A DNA stretch of 64,000 nucleotides from Desulfuribacillus alkaliarsenatis (GTDB lineage: Bacteria; Bacillota; Bacilli; Desulfuribacillales; Desulfuribacillaceae). A program made the position numbers and the translations under genes. The stretch spans positions 620,001 to 684,000 of the forward strand of contig NZ_MIJE01000001.1 of NCBI RefSeq assembly GCF_001730225.1. The letters run 5' to 3'. Shown here piece by piece: positions 1 to 8,808 of the stretch. The notes beneath the pieces are model-generated. The model saw nothing but the letters and a program-made list of their open reading frames with translations, did not search any database and was not told the DNA's origin. Positions within the stretch are counted from its first letter, which is position 1. The number at the start of each line of letters is the position of its first letter.

Positions 1-1015
1 TAAGCAAGCGCTTGAAATGGCATTAAAGCAGATTGAGAAACAATTCGGTAAAGGCTCTGTTATGAAATTGGGCGAATCTACTTCTAGTCAAGTAGAGACG
101 AGCTCATCTGGCTCTTTAGCTTTAGATATTGCCTTAGGCATAGGAGGATTTCCGAAAGGTAGGGTTATTGAAATCTTCGGTCCTGAATCATCAGGTAAAA
201 CAACTGTTGCCCTTCATTCAATTGCTGAAGTACAGAAAAACGGTGGACAAGCCGCCTTTATCGACGCAGAACATGCGTTAGATCCTGTTTACGCTAAAAA
301 TTTAGGTGTAAATACTGAAGAATTACTTTTATCACAACCAGATACGGGAGAACAAGCTCTAGAAATTGCAGAGGCACTCGTTCGTAGCGGTGCTGTAGAT
401 ATAATTGTAATCGACTCTGTGGCAGCTTTAGTGCCAAGAGCTGAGATTGAAGGTGAAATGGGAGATTCGCACGTAGGACTTCAGGCGAGGTTGATGTCAC
501 AAGCACTACGTAAACTTTCAGGTGCCATTAGCAGATCTAAAACATTAGCAATTTTTATTAACCAGATTCGTGAAAAAGTTGGTGTTATGTTCGGTAACCC
601 TGAAGTTACACCAGGTGGACGTGCTTTAAAATTCTACTCGAGTGTACGTTTAGACGTAAGGAGAACAGAGTCAATTAAGCAAGGAAATGATGTCGTTGGT
701 AATAGAGTAAAAATCAAGGTAGTTAAAAATAAGGTTGCTCCACCATTCAAGCAGGCAGATGTTGATATTATGTACGGTGAAGGTATTTCTAGAGAAGGAA
801 GCTTATTAGATATAGGAACGGATTTAGATGTTGTTAACAAAAGTGGTGCGTGGTATTCATTTGATAATGAGCGATTAGGGCAAGGTAGAGAGAATGCTAA
901 AATCTTCTTAAAAGAAAATCCTGCAATTGCTAATCAAATTAATAAGCGAATAAGAGATCATTATAATTTGCAAACAGTTTCGACAGAAGAAGATGAGCTA
1001 CAAGAACAAATTTAG
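1..1015 (+). CDS. recA: RecA recombinase, 5' end outside the window
   Basis: RecA is the ATP-dependent strand-exchange protein of homologous recombination and triggers LexA cleavage in the SOS response. The frame is already open at base 2 and reads [20 protein letters not shown], the usual RecA N-terminus minus a few residues, so the true start lies just upstream. The Walker A motif GPESSGKT (near residue 55 of the visible part), the IDAEHALD segment, the DNA-binding loops (around [15 protein letters not shown]) and [14 protein letters not shown] are all intact. The acidic C-terminus (EEDELQEQI) is typical. Its neighbour rny matches the recA-rny-ymdB-spoVS order of Bacilli. Only the 5' few codons are missing. 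Confidence 0.98.
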   Translation, partial: KQALEMALKQIEKQFGKGSVMKLGESTSSQVETSSSGSLALDIALGIGGFPKGRVIEIFGPESSGKTTVALHSIAEVQKNGGQAAFIDAEHALDPVYAKNLGVNTEELLLSQPDTGEQALEIAEALVRSGAVDIIVIDSVAALVPRAEIEGEMGDSHVGLQARLMSQALRKLSGAISRSKTLAIFINQIREKVGVMFGNPEVTPGGRALKFYSSVRLDVRRTESIKQGNDVVGNRVKIKVVKNKVAPPFKQADVDIMYGEGISREGSLLDIGTDLDVVNKSGAWYSFDNERLGQGRENAKIFLKENPAIANQINKRIRDHYNLQTVSTEEDELQEQI

Positions 1016-1041
1016 AGAAAATGGCTTTAAATTTATATTTC

Positions 1042-1070
1042 TTGACAAGTATTGTGACAAATAATACAAT
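1042..1070 (+). promoter_or_regulatory. sigma-A promoter upstream of rny
   Basis: TTGACA (1042-1047), a 17-nt spacer and TACAAT (1065-1070) give a near-consensus vegetative promoter in the 215-nt gap between recA and rny. The predicted start near 1077 leaves a leader of about 150 nt. No other feature is evident in the gap. Confidence 0.75.
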
Positions 1071-1230
1071 GAAGGTGCGTATTTCTGTTTCGTGTTATAT
1101 ATTAGGTTTAATTTAGTTCAAGATAAAATAGCTTTTTGAAAAGTGTTTTTTAAAAATCCTATGCGACCTTTTACCAAGACAAATCATTTATACCTATTAT
1201 AAGTTTGGTAATTGGAGGAGGTTAGACCTA

Positions 1231-2778
1231 ATGGATATACCAATAGGGATAGGTCTAATAATACTAGTTGCAGTATCTGTTGTAGCATTTGTTATAGGGT
1301 TTTTTGTGAGAAAATCAATTGCAGAAGCTAAGATATCTAGCGCCGAAGAAGCAGCTAAAAATATTTTAGAAAATGCAAAAAAGGAAGTAGAAGCTACAAA
1401 GAAAGAAACAATTCTAGAGGCTAAAGATGAAGCTCACAAAATTCGCACAGAAGCTGAACGAGACATGCGAGAAAGGCGTAAAGAATTAGATCGCTTAGAA
1501 CGCAGAATATTGCAAAAAGAAGAAACATTAGACCGTAAAGTAGAGCAAGTTGAAAAGAAAGAAGACGTTTTAGCTAATAAAGAGCGCAAAGTAACAGAAT
1601 TGGAAGAACAAATACAGACTAAGCTTGATGAGCAAATAACTGAATTAGAACGTATTTCGGGATTAACTCAGAAGGAAGCGAAAGACATTATCCTTAACAA
1701 AGTTGAAAGCGAAATTCGTTATGAAACAGCTATGTTGATTAAGGATATTGAATTACAGGCAAAGGAAGAGGCACATAAAAAGGCTAGAGAAATTATATCT
1801 ATTGCCATTCAAAGATGTGCTGCAGACCATGTTGCTGAATCGACAGTTTCTGTAGTTGCACTTCCAAACGATGAGATGAAGGGCCGAATAATTGGTAGGG
1901 AAGGTCGCAATATTAGAACCCTAGAAGCTTTAACAGGCATAGATTTGATTATTGACGATACCCCTGAAGCTGTCATTTTATCTGGTTTTGAGCCGATTCG
2001 CAGAGAGATTGCACGAGTTGCTTTAGAGAAGCTTGTGGCTGATGGTAGAATCCACCCTGCGAGAATTGAAGAAATGGTCGAGAAAGCGACCAAAGAAGTC
2101 GATGAAAGAATTCGTGAAGAAGGTGAACAAGCTACATTTGACACTGGAGTTCACGGACTTCATCCAGAATTAATTAAATTACTAGGTAGATTAAAGTTCC
2201 GTACTAGTTATGGACAAAATGTATTAAAGCATTCTACAGAAGTTGCACATTTAGCAGGCTTAATGGCTGCAGAACTAGGTGTAGACGTTAAACTAGCAAA
2301 AAGAGCAGGATTACTACATGATATCGGTAAAGCAATTGACCATGAAACTGAAGGTTCACATGTAGAAATAGGAATTGATATAGCTAAAAGATACAAAGAG
2401 CCTAAAGAAGTAATTAACAGCATAGCTTCTCACCATGGTGAAGTAGAGGCTGAAAGTATTACAGCTGTATTAGTATCAGCAGCAGATGCATTATCTGCAG
2501 CTAGACCTGGAGCACGAAGAGAAACATTAGAGTCTTATATTAAGAGGTTGGAAAAGCTAGAAGCAATTGCTGATAATGTCGAAGGAGTAGAAAAATCCTA
2601 CGCAATTCAAGCTGGACGTGAATTAAGAATTATAGTTCGTCCAGATAGAATTGACGATGTTGAGTCAGTAAATGTTGCTAGGGAGATTAAAAAGCAAGTA
2701 GAAGCTGATTTAGATTATCCAGGACAAATAAAAATAACCGTGATACGCGAAACACGAGCAGTTGAATATGCTAAATAA
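1231..2778 (+). CDS. rny: Ribonuclease Y
   Basis: RNase Y is the membrane-anchored endoribonuclease that starts bulk mRNA decay in many Gram-positive bacteria. The 515-residue protein has the family layout: one N-terminal transmembrane helix (about residues 5-26), a long charged coiled coil (about 30-190), a KH RNA-binding domain with [13 protein letters not shown] near residue 215, and an HD domain with [12 protein letters not shown] near residue 360. A good ribosome-binding site (GGAGGAGG) precedes the ATG. It has its own promoter at 1042-1070 and a terminator directly after the stop, so it is probably mostly monocistronic. Length and domain order match the B. subtilis protein. Confidence 0.98.
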   Translation: MDIPIGIGLIILVAVSVVAFVIGFFVRKSIAEAKISSAEEAAKNILENAKKEVEATKKETILEAKDEAHKIRTEAERDMRERRKELDRLERRILQKEETLDRKVEQVEKKEDVLANKERKVTELEEQIQTKLDEQITELERISGLTQKEAKDIILNKVESEIRYETAMLIKDIELQAKEEAHKKAREIISIAIQRCAADHVAESTVSVVALPNDEMKGRIIGREGRNIRTLEALTGIDLIIDDTPEAVILSGFEPIRREIARVALEKLVADGRIHPARIEEMVEKATKEVDERIREEGEQATFDTGVHGLHPELIKLLGRLKFRTSYGQNVLKHSTEVAHLAGLMAAELGVDVKLAKRAGLLHDIGKAIDHETEGSHVEIGIDIAKRYKEPKEVINSIASHHGEVEAESITAVLVSAADALSAARPGARRETLESYIKRLEKLEAIADNVEGVEKSYAIQAGRELRIIVRPDRIDDVESVNVAREIKKQVEADLDYPGQIKITVIRETRAVEYAK

Positions 2779-2804
2779 GGTGGCTTAGGTCACTTTATTT
2801 TTTT
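2774..2804 (+). terminator. Intrinsic terminator after rny
   Basis: AATAAGGTG (2774-2782) pairs with CACTTTATT (2791-2799) and runs into a T tract. The left arm overlaps the rny stop codon. Confidence 0.75.
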
Positions 2805-2841
2805 CCATAAATATTAGTATTTATTAGAAAGAGGCTTAAAG

Positions 2842-3627
2842 GTGAAAATTTTATTTATAGGTGACATTGTCGGAAACCTGGGTTTAAAAGCAGTTTCAGA
2901 ATATTTGCCGTATTTAAAAGATAAAAACCAATTTGATTTTATCATTGCAAATGCAGAGAATAGTGCACCAAATGGTCGTGGTATCACAAAGCAAGCAGTA
3001 AGTGTGTTAACTAATATTGGGGTTAACACATTAACCATGGGAAACCATACCTGGGATCACGACGATATCTATGAAATTATTGATAAAAAAAATTATAATA
3101 TAATCAGACCAGCTAACTATCCAACAGCATTGCCTGGTAGAAGCTATATAACAGTCAAACTTGGCAATAAAAACGTCACTGTAATCAACCTATGTGGTCA
3201 AACGTTTATGGACTCTTTTAATTGTCCTTTTGCTGCCATAGATGATCTTTTGGCAAAAATACCAAAAGATCACTATATTATAGTGGATTTCCATGCTGAG
3301 GCGACATCTGAGAAAATAGCTATGGGTAGATATCTAGCAGGCAAGGTTAGTGCTGTATTCGGTACACATACACATGTCCAAACAAGTGATGCTCAATTAA
3401 TTAAGGAGCATACAGGATATATTACAGATGTAGGGATGACTGGGTGTAGATCTGGGGTTATTGGTATGGAAGCAGAGGCTGTATTAAAAAGATTCAGATT
3501 AAAAATACCAGTAAAAATTAATGTTGATAGTAATTCTAGCTCATGGCAATTTTCAGCTGTTATAATAGAGCTTGCAAAGGGTTCAACATCAGCTCGGGAA
3601 ATTAAATCGATATACGAAGTTTCATAA
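2842..3627 (+). CDS. ymdB: YmdB-like metallophosphoesterase (TIGR00282 family)
   Basis: A 261-residue calcineurin-like phosphoesterase of the YmdB type. In B. subtilis YmdB hydrolyses 2',3'-cyclic nucleotides and influences biofilm versus motility decisions. Family metal-ligand motifs are visible: GDIVG at residues 7-11, NAENS, GNHTWDH, VDFHAEATSEK and GTHTHVQT. The start is GTG at 2842, preceded by a purine-rich AAAGAGG stretch. It lies between rny and spoVS, the same neighbours as in Bacillus. Family assignment is firm; the physiological role here is inferred from the homologue. Confidence 0.95.
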   Translation: MKILFIGDIVGNLGLKAVSEYLPYLKDKNQFDFIIANAENSAPNGRGITKQAVSVLTNIGVNTLTMGNHTWDHDDIYEIIDKKNYNIIRPANYPTALPGRSYITVKLGNKNVTVINLCGQTFMDSFNCPFAAIDDLLAKIPKDHYIIVDFHAEATSEKIAMGRYLAGKVSAVFGTHTHVQTSDAQLIKEHTGYITDVGMTGCRSGVIGMEAEAVLKRFRLKIPVKINVDSNSSSWQFSAVIIELAKGSTSAREIKSIYEVS

Positions 3628-3692
3628 ATCAAGCAATATTAAAAATAATGCTCACAAAATTTGTATTATTTAGAGTTTTTTACGCTATAGAA

Positions 3693-3722
3693 GAAGGAAT
3701 AATTGTCAAGTGACTAGAATAT
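3693..3722 (+). promoter_or_regulatory. Candidate sigma-H promoter of spoVS
   Basis: GAAGGAATA (3693-3701) fits the sigma-H -35 consensus RNAGGAWWW exactly. After 12 nt follows CTAGAATAT (3714-3722), which matches RNNGAATWW except for its first base. B. subtilis spoVS is transcribed by sigma-H, which supports the reading. Confidence 0.55.
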
Positions 3723-3767
3723 AGATTGAAATGGTAGATATCTAACATACTAGAGGAGGTTCTAATT

Positions 3768-4028
3768 ATGGAGGTATTAAAAGTTTCAGCAAAGTCGAAT
3801 CCTAATTCTGTAGCAGGTGCTCTTGCTGGTGTTCTGCGCGAAAGTGGAGCAGCAGAGCTACAGGCCATTGGCGCTGGGGCAATTAATCAAGCAGTTAAGG
3901 CTGTAGCGATTGCACGAGGTTTCGTAGCTCCTAGTGGTATTGATTTAGTTTGTGTTCCCGCATTTACTGATATCATAATTGACGGGGAAGAACGTACAGC
4001 AATTAAATTAATTATAGAGCCTAGATAA
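3768..4028 (+). CDS. spoVS: Stage V sporulation protein SpoVS
   Basis: An 86-residue Alba-like regulator that is almost invariant among spore formers. B. subtilis spoVS mutants are blocked at stage V and show changed septation and autolysin expression. The sequence begins MEVLKVSAKSNPNSVAGALA and keeps the usual full length. A strong AGGAGGT ribosome-binding site precedes the ATG. A sigma-H-like promoter lies upstream and a clear terminator follows, so the gene looks like its own unit. Its presence is one of the best signs that the organism makes endospores. Confidence 0.98.
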   Translation: MEVLKVSAKSNPNSVAGALAGVLRESGAAELQAIGAGAINQAVKAVAIARGFVAPSGIDLVCVPAFTDIIIDGEERTAIKLIIEPR

Positions 4029-4038
4029 TAGCATAAAG

Positions 4039-4079
4039 GACCTGCTTATTCACTTCAATGAATAGACAGGTCTTTTTTT
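4039..4079 (+). terminator. Intrinsic terminator after spoVS
   Basis: GACCTG (4039-4044) pairs with CAGGTC (4067-4072), with further inner pairing of TTATTCA and TGAATAG, followed by seven T. Confidence 0.85.
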
Positions 4080-4114
4080 GTTTTATATTATATAATTTTA
4101 TTAGGGGTGATTAG

Positions 4115-5056
4115 ATGTTTGCTGATGGACATTGCGACTACTTGTATAAGTTAGATAATAAAGAGGTAGCCGTTGCTACTATACCAAACTTAATAAGCTC
4201 AAAAATTATACTGCAGAACTTTGCTATATTTGTAGAGCCACAGAAAAACCTATCAATAGCTACTAACAAAGTATTGAGACAAGTAATGTTATTTCAACGA
4301 AATGTTGTTAATGCTAATAATGTTATACAACTTAAATATAGCAACCAACTAAAGAATATTAAACACTATCTTAATAATAAAATGCTAGCAATTTTGGCAT
4401 TAGAAGGCTGCGATACAATTCTGCCCGATAATAATTTATTTGATATATTATGGGATAATGGGACTCGGATATTTGGGCTGACTTGGAACAAAGATAATCA
4501 TTTTGCCACTAGCTGTACAACAATTACGAACGAGGGGTTATCTTTAGCGGGTAAAGAATTTATTAATCATTTAATTAAAAAAAACGGAATAATAGATGCT
4601 TCACATTTGTCTGAAAGATCATTTTGGGATATTGTTAATTTAGAGAATAAGCCAGCGTTAATAGCTAGTCATTCAAATTGTGCAAAAATATGTAATCACA
4701 TAAGAAATATCTCGAATGAACAAATTAAAGCTATTATAAAAATGCAGGGTGTTATAGGAATTAATTTTGTACCTATGTTTTTAAATAATTCAGCAAGGGA
4801 TGCAAGTATTATGGATGTGATTAAACATATAGACCTTATATTAGAGCTCGGTGGAGAAGATAACATAGCAATTGGTTCCGATTACGACGGTGCAAGGTTA
4901 ATAAAGGAACTAGAAAACCCAGAAAAATTATATTTATTAAAGGATAGGCTTGCTAAAATATATAGCAAGGAGCTTGTTGATAAAATAACCCACTTAAATT
5001 GGATACAATTTATGATAAAGAACTTGCCAGAAGATAATTCACCAGAAAATAATTAA
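4115..5056 (+). CDS. Membrane dipeptidase family protein (peptidase M19)
   Basis: A 313-residue zinc dipeptidase of the renal-dipeptidase family. The N-terminal HxD zinc motif is seen as DGHCDY (H6, D8). The family glutamate is in LALEGCD near residue 95, a metal histidine in ASHSN near 185, and the conserved GSDYDG near 253. Such enzymes cleave dipeptides, including D-amino acid dipeptides. The ATG is preceded by AGGGGTGAT. It is 16 nt upstream of the PHP gene and likely co-transcribed with it. Similar genes often follow spoVS in Bacilli. The substrate cannot be told from sequence. Confidence 0.9.
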   Translation: MFADGHCDYLYKLDNKEVAVATIPNLISSKIILQNFAIFVEPQKNLSIATNKVLRQVMLFQRNVVNANNVIQLKYSNQLKNIKHYLNNKMLAILALEGCDTILPDNNLFDILWDNGTRIFGLTWNKDNHFATSCTTITNEGLSLAGKEFINHLIKKNGIIDASHLSERSFWDIVNLENKPALIASHSNCAKICNHIRNISNEQIKAIIKMQGVIGINFVPMFLNNSARDASIMDVIKHIDLILELGGEDNIAIGSDYDGARLIKELENPEKLYLLKDRLAKIYSKELVDKITHLNWIQFMIKNLPEDNSPENN

Positions 5057-5072
5057 CAAAGGAAGAATTTAT

Positions 5073-5894
5073 ATGACAGTAGATTTACATATTCATACGA
5101 CGAAATCAGATGGACTAAGAACACCAGAACAAACCGTGCTTGAAGCAGTGTCAAAAAAAATGAAAGCAATTGCAATAACAGATCATGATATAACTTTAGG
5201 GGTTGAAGAAGCGATTAAAATAGCAGAAAACTACGAGCTAAAAGTTATTCCAGGTGTTGAAATTAATAGCTGCTGGCAGGGTGAAGAGATTCATATACTA
5301 GGTTATTACATTGACACTTCGAATGATAGGTTACAATCGAAGCTGTCAATCATTAGAAAGTCGAGAGAGGAAAGAGCAAGTAGGATAATATGTCGGCTGC
5401 AGGAATTGAATTACGAGATTTCACTAGAAGAGGTTATAAATTTAAAAGGTATAGGAACAATTGGCAGGCCACATATTGCTAGGCTTTTAGTTAGAAAGGG
5501 ATACTTTAGAAATACCAACGAAGCTTTTGACAAATTACTATCACCTGGTAAAGCTGCATACGTCGATAGGTTACGACTGGAACCACAGGAAGCTATTGAA
5601 TTAATTCATAATGCTAAAGGACTAGCAGTTGTAGCTCACCCTGGATTATATGATAATGCGATAGATTGGGGTTACTTTGCAGAACTTGGGCTAGATGGAA
5701 TTGAGGTCTATCACAGTAAACATGACTATAGAAAAACTGAAAAGTACAAAGATATTGCGACCAAATTTTCTTTGCTAGAAACAGGTGGATCAGATTGTCA
5801 TGGTATTGGTACAAGCTCTATTTTGAATTTGTTAAAATTACCATACGAGATTGTAGATAGACTAGAAGCTGCTAAGATGGATAGTTTGAAATAA
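5073..5894 (+). CDS. PHP-domain phosphoesterase
   Basis: A 273-residue protein with the polymerase-and-histidinol-phosphatase fold. Metal-binding motifs are in order: DLHIHTTKSDG (residues 4-14), ITDHD (near 36-40), EINS, VAHPG (near 188) and GSDCHG (near 239). Relatives act as 3',5'-nucleotide bisphosphatases or 5'-3' exoribonucleases (YciV/RNase AM) or on small phosphate esters. Sequence alone does not choose between these. It follows the dipeptidase by 16 nt with a GGAAG ribosome-binding site. No truncation is seen. Confidence 0.88.
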   Translation: MTVDLHIHTTKSDGLRTPEQTVLEAVSKKMKAIAITDHDITLGVEEAIKIAENYELKVIPGVEINSCWQGEEIHILGYYIDTSNDRLQSKLSIIRKSREERASRIICRLQELNYEISLEEVINLKGIGTIGRPHIARLLVRKGYFRNTNEAFDKLLSPGKAAYVDRLRLEPQEAIELIHNAKGLAVVAHPGLYDNAIDWGYFAELGLDGIEVYHSKHDYRKTEKYKDIATKFSLLETGGSDCHGIGTSSILNLLKLPYEIVDRLEAAKMDSLK

Positions 5895-5998
5895 TAACAA
5901 ACGATTTTAAGGAAAAACACATAGGATATTAAAAACCCACTTATTGAAATTGGAGTCTTGATAAAGCCGTAGAGATTACTAGAAGAGAGGTGGAGTAT

Positions 5999-6202
5999 TT
6001 GTCAGTTAATAAAAAAGTATTTATCAATCATAACTGGTGTAAACAGTGTGGAATATGTGTTCATCTATGTCCAAAGGCAGTATTAGAGTTAAGGGATGGT
6101 AAGTTGCTAGCCTCCAAAGAAGAAAAATGTATCCAATGTATGATGTGTCAAAACCATTGTCCGGATTTTGCCATTGAAATAAAGGAGGAAAAAGCTAAAT
6201 GA
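5999..6202 (+). CDS. korD: Ferredoxin-type delta subunit of 2-oxoacid:ferredoxin oxidoreductase
   Basis: A small protein with two [4Fe-4S] motifs, CKQCGICVHLCP and CIQCMMCQNHCP, typical of the delta subunit of KorABCD/VorABCD enzymes. It carries electrons from the thiamine-diphosphate site to external ferredoxin. I prefer the TTG start at 5999 (MSVNKK...) because AGGTGG lies six bases before it; an upstream in-frame GTG at 5990 would overlap that site. The stop overlaps the korA start by 4 nt (ATGA), showing translational coupling. It is the first gene of a four-gene operon. Confidence 0.9.
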   Translation: MSVNKKVFINHNWCKQCGICVHLCPKAVLELRDGKLLASKEEKCIQCMMCQNHCPDFAIEIKEEKAK

Positions 6203-7323
6203 AGGATATAGAGCTTATACAGGGTAATGAAGCATGCGTTGAAGCTGCTTTGAAGGCTGGTATAGACTTCTATGCTGGTTATCCGATATCACCATCGACA
6301 GAAATTACCGAGCTATTTGCCCAAAAGCTAATACCATTAGGAAAAAAGTTTATTCAAATGGAGGACGAAATCGCTAGTATGGCAGCTATAATCGGTGCTT
6401 CTCTTACTGGGAAAAAAGTAATGACTGCAACTAGTGGACCTGGTTTTACATTAATGCAAGAGAATATAGGCTTTGCAGCAGCCACGGAAACACCTTGTGT
6501 AGTAATTAATGTACAAAGGGCTGGTCCGAGTACTGGCTTACCAACTACTCCTGCCCAGGGAGATATGATGCAAGCACGCTGGGGGTCACATGGTGACTAT
6601 TCGATAATTGCATTAGTTCCATATTCGGTAAGAGAGTGCTTTGATTTAACAGTCAGGGCCTTTAATCTAGCAGAAAAGTATCGAACTCCTGTAATTGTGT
6701 TAATGGACGAAATTATAGGCCATATGCGAGAGAATGTAAAACTGCCAGACACTGTTAACGTTGTTAATAGGGCAAAACCTGTTGAAACTCCTGACGACCA
6801 TATCCAATATAAGAACACAGAGGATTTAGTCCCTCCAATGGCAACTCTTGGCACAGGGTATAAGTTTCATGTCACGGGCTTAACTCACGATGAACAAGGC
6901 TTTCCGACCAGCAATCCAACTACAATTGAAAAATTTATTACAAGAATTAATGAAAAAATACATGCAAATTATGATGACATAGTAGATGTTCAAGAGCATG
7001 ACACTGAAGATAGTGAATATTTGTTTTTTTGCTATGGATCTGCTGCAAGATCATGCTACAAAGCATATAAGTTAGCTAGAGAGCAGGGAATCAAAGTAGG
7101 CATCATGAGACCTCGTACTATTTGGCCGTTTCCCAAAAAGCATTTACAAGGGTTAAAACATTCTTCAATAAAAAAAATTATAGTGCCAGAACTAAACAGA
7201 GGTCAAATTGTGCGTGAAGTCGAAGCGTCTGTTACTGGTATAGAAGTGATACCAGTTAATAAATACAATGGTGAACTATTTACCCCACAAGAACTCTTAG
7301 ATGTGCTTAAGGGGGTGCGATAG
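6199..7323 (+). CDS. korA: 2-oxoacid:ferredoxin oxidoreductase alpha subunit
   Basis: A 374-residue alpha subunit containing the pyrimidine-binding domain (YAGYPISPSTEITE near residue 27, QMEDEIASMAA near 53, TATSGPGFTLM near 75) and the C-terminal transketolase-like domain. With KorB it decarboxylates a 2-oxoacid, most likely 2-oxoglutarate, to the acyl-CoA while reducing ferredoxin. Separate alpha, beta, gamma and delta subunits form the four-subunit architecture, not the fused Bacillus KorAB type. Substrate (oxoglutarate versus branched chain) is inferred by family and not proven. It is flanked without gaps by korD and korB. Confidence 0.92.
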   Translation: MKDIELIQGNEACVEAALKAGIDFYAGYPISPSTEITELFAQKLIPLGKKFIQMEDEIASMAAIIGASLTGKKVMTATSGPGFTLMQENIGFAAATETPCVVINVQRAGPSTGLPTTPAQGDMMQARWGSHGDYSIIALVPYSVRECFDLTVRAFNLAEKYRTPVIVLMDEIIGHMRENVKLPDTVNVVNRAKPVETPDDHIQYKNTEDLVPPMATLGTGYKFHVTGLTHDEQGFPTSNPTTIEKFITRINEKIHANYDDIVDVQEHDTEDSEYLFFCYGSAARSCYKAYKLAREQGIKVGIMRPRTIWPFPKKHLQGLKHSSIKKIIVPELNRGQIVREVEASVTGIEVIPVNKYNGELFTPQELLDVLKGVR

Positions 7324-8154
7324 ATGAACTCAAAAATTTTAAAGCACTTACGCCAGGATAAGTTACCACACATATGGTGCCCAGGCTGTGCCCATGGGAT
7401 AGTATTAAGATCATTACTTGAAGCAATAGACAACACAGGTCTTAACACTTCAAAGACCGTTATCGTAGCTGGTATTGGCTGTGCTTCTAGGGCCTCAGGG
7501 TATTTAGACTTTGATACAGTTCATACCGTTCATGGAAGGGCAATCCCCTACGCTACTGGTATCAAATTAGCAAACCCCGAGCTAAAAGTTATTGTTATTA
7601 CTGGGGACGGAGATGCCACAGCCATCGGCGGAAATCATCTTATACATGGAATTAGAAGAAACATTGATATAACAACTGTTATATTTAATAATAACGTCTA
7701 CGGAATGACAAGCGGTCAATATTCACCAACTACTCCATCAGGAGCATGGGCTGCAACATCACCATATGGACATCTAGATCGACCTTTTGATATTTGTGAA
7801 TTAGCCATAGGTGCAGGGGCAACGTATGTTGCGAGAGGAACGGCGTATCATCAAACACAGTTGACTAAATTAATTGAGAAAGGTATAAAACACAATGGTT
7901 TTGCTGTCATAGACGCTCTAAGCACATGTCCGACCTACTTTGGAAGAAAAAATAAAAGAGGCACTGCAGCAGATATGATTACATGGTTTAAAGAAAATAC
8001 AATTACTGTCAAGGCAAACTCAGTAAATGATATTAACCAAAATAAAGATGATAATAGCAAAATGAAAATAGGTGAATTTAGAAATATAAATGATGTTCCT
8101 GAGTTTACTAATGAATATCAAAAGCTTATTACACAAGTTATGAAGGGGGAATAA
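7324..8154 (+). CDS. korB: 2-oxoacid:ferredoxin oxidoreductase beta subunit (ThDP-binding)
   Basis: A 276-residue beta subunit that binds thiamine diphosphate and a [4Fe-4S] cluster. The WCPGCAHG and GIGCASR motifs supply cluster cysteines, and GDGDATAIGGNH followed by FNNNVYGMTSGQ is the ThDP/Mg motif. It begins on the base after the korA stop codon, a tight operon arrangement. The length is usual for stand-alone beta subunits. The C-terminal 50 residues are polar and less conserved. Confidence 0.93.
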   Translation: MNSKILKHLRQDKLPHIWCPGCAHGIVLRSLLEAIDNTGLNTSKTVIVAGIGCASRASGYLDFDTVHTVHGRAIPYATGIKLANPELKVIVITGDGDATAIGGNHLIHGIRRNIDITTVIFNNNVYGMTSGQYSPTTPSGAWAATSPYGHLDRPFDICELAIGAGATYVARGTAYHQTQLTKLIEKGIKHNGFAVIDALSTCPTYFGRKNKRGTAADMITWFKENTITVKANSVNDINQNKDDNSKMKIGEFRNINDVPEFTNEYQKLITQVMKGE

Positions 8155-8156
8155 AA

Positions 8157-8693
8157 TTGAGGTGGGAAATCAGACTGTCTGGCACTGGGGGGCAGGGTTT
8201 AGTTTTAGCTGGAGTAATCTTAGCCTCCGCCAGTAGTCTAGCTGGTAAAAATGTAGTTCAAACACAAACCTATGGACCTGAGTCTCGAGGCGGTTCTAGT
8301 AAGTCAGAAGTAATAATAGATGAAGAAGAAATTGATTATCCAAAAGTCCTCCTCCCTAACGTTTTATTAGTACTTTCTCAGTCTGCTTTGGATAAGTATG
8401 CAAAATGTATTGATAATCAAGGAGTCATAATTACTGATAGCAGCTTAAATACTTCTGATTTCAGGAATGAATTGACAACACTATACAAAGTCCCAATCAT
8501 TAAAACAGCAAAAGAAGTTATAGGAAAAAGTATAGTTACGAACATGGTAGCTTTAGGAGCTTTAATCCGCGCAACGAATATTGCAAGTAAAGAATTGTTA
8601 TATAAAGCAATGAAAAGCTATGTACCAGTTGGAACAGAGAATTTAAATAAAAAAGCAATTGATATTGGATACGAACTTATTGATAAAAACTAA
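8157..8693 (+). CDS. korC: 2-oxoacid:ferredoxin oxidoreductase gamma subunit
   Basis: A 178-residue gamma subunit of the pyruvate/ketoisovalerate oxidoreductase gamma family. It starts with the usual RLSGTGGQGLVLAG glycine-rich motif and keeps QTYGPESRGGSSKSEV near residue 38. The start is TTG at 8157, two bases after the korB stop. It ends the korDABC operon; the next gene, spoIVA, lies 115 nt on and has sporulation-type control. Gamma subunits help shape the CoA site in the assembled enzyme. Confidence 0.92.
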   Translation: MRWEIRLSGTGGQGLVLAGVILASASSLAGKNVVQTQTYGPESRGGSSKSEVIIDEEEIDYPKVLLPNVLLVLSQSALDKYAKCIDNQGVIITDSSLNTSDFRNELTTLYKVPIIKTAKEVIGKSIVTNMVALGALIRATNIASKELLYKAMKSYVPVGTENLNKKAIDIGYELIDKN

Positions 8694-8743
8694 ATACAAA
8701 TATTAAAAACTGAAAAAATCTTAGCAAAACATTAATTAGCTTG

Positions 8744-8771
8744 TTCTATTATTAGGTATACCTCATATACT
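8744..8771 (+). promoter_or_regulatory. Possible sigma-E promoter of spoIVA
   Basis: CATATACT (8764-8771) resembles the sigma-E -10 element CATACAMT. TTCTATT (8744-8750), 13 nt upstream, is a weak -35 match. The spoIVA gene is a classic sigma-E target, but the sequence match alone is modest. Confidence 0.35.
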
Positions 8772-8808
8772 TTAGCGAATGGGATTTTGCGCTAAGGAGG
8801 GTATATTT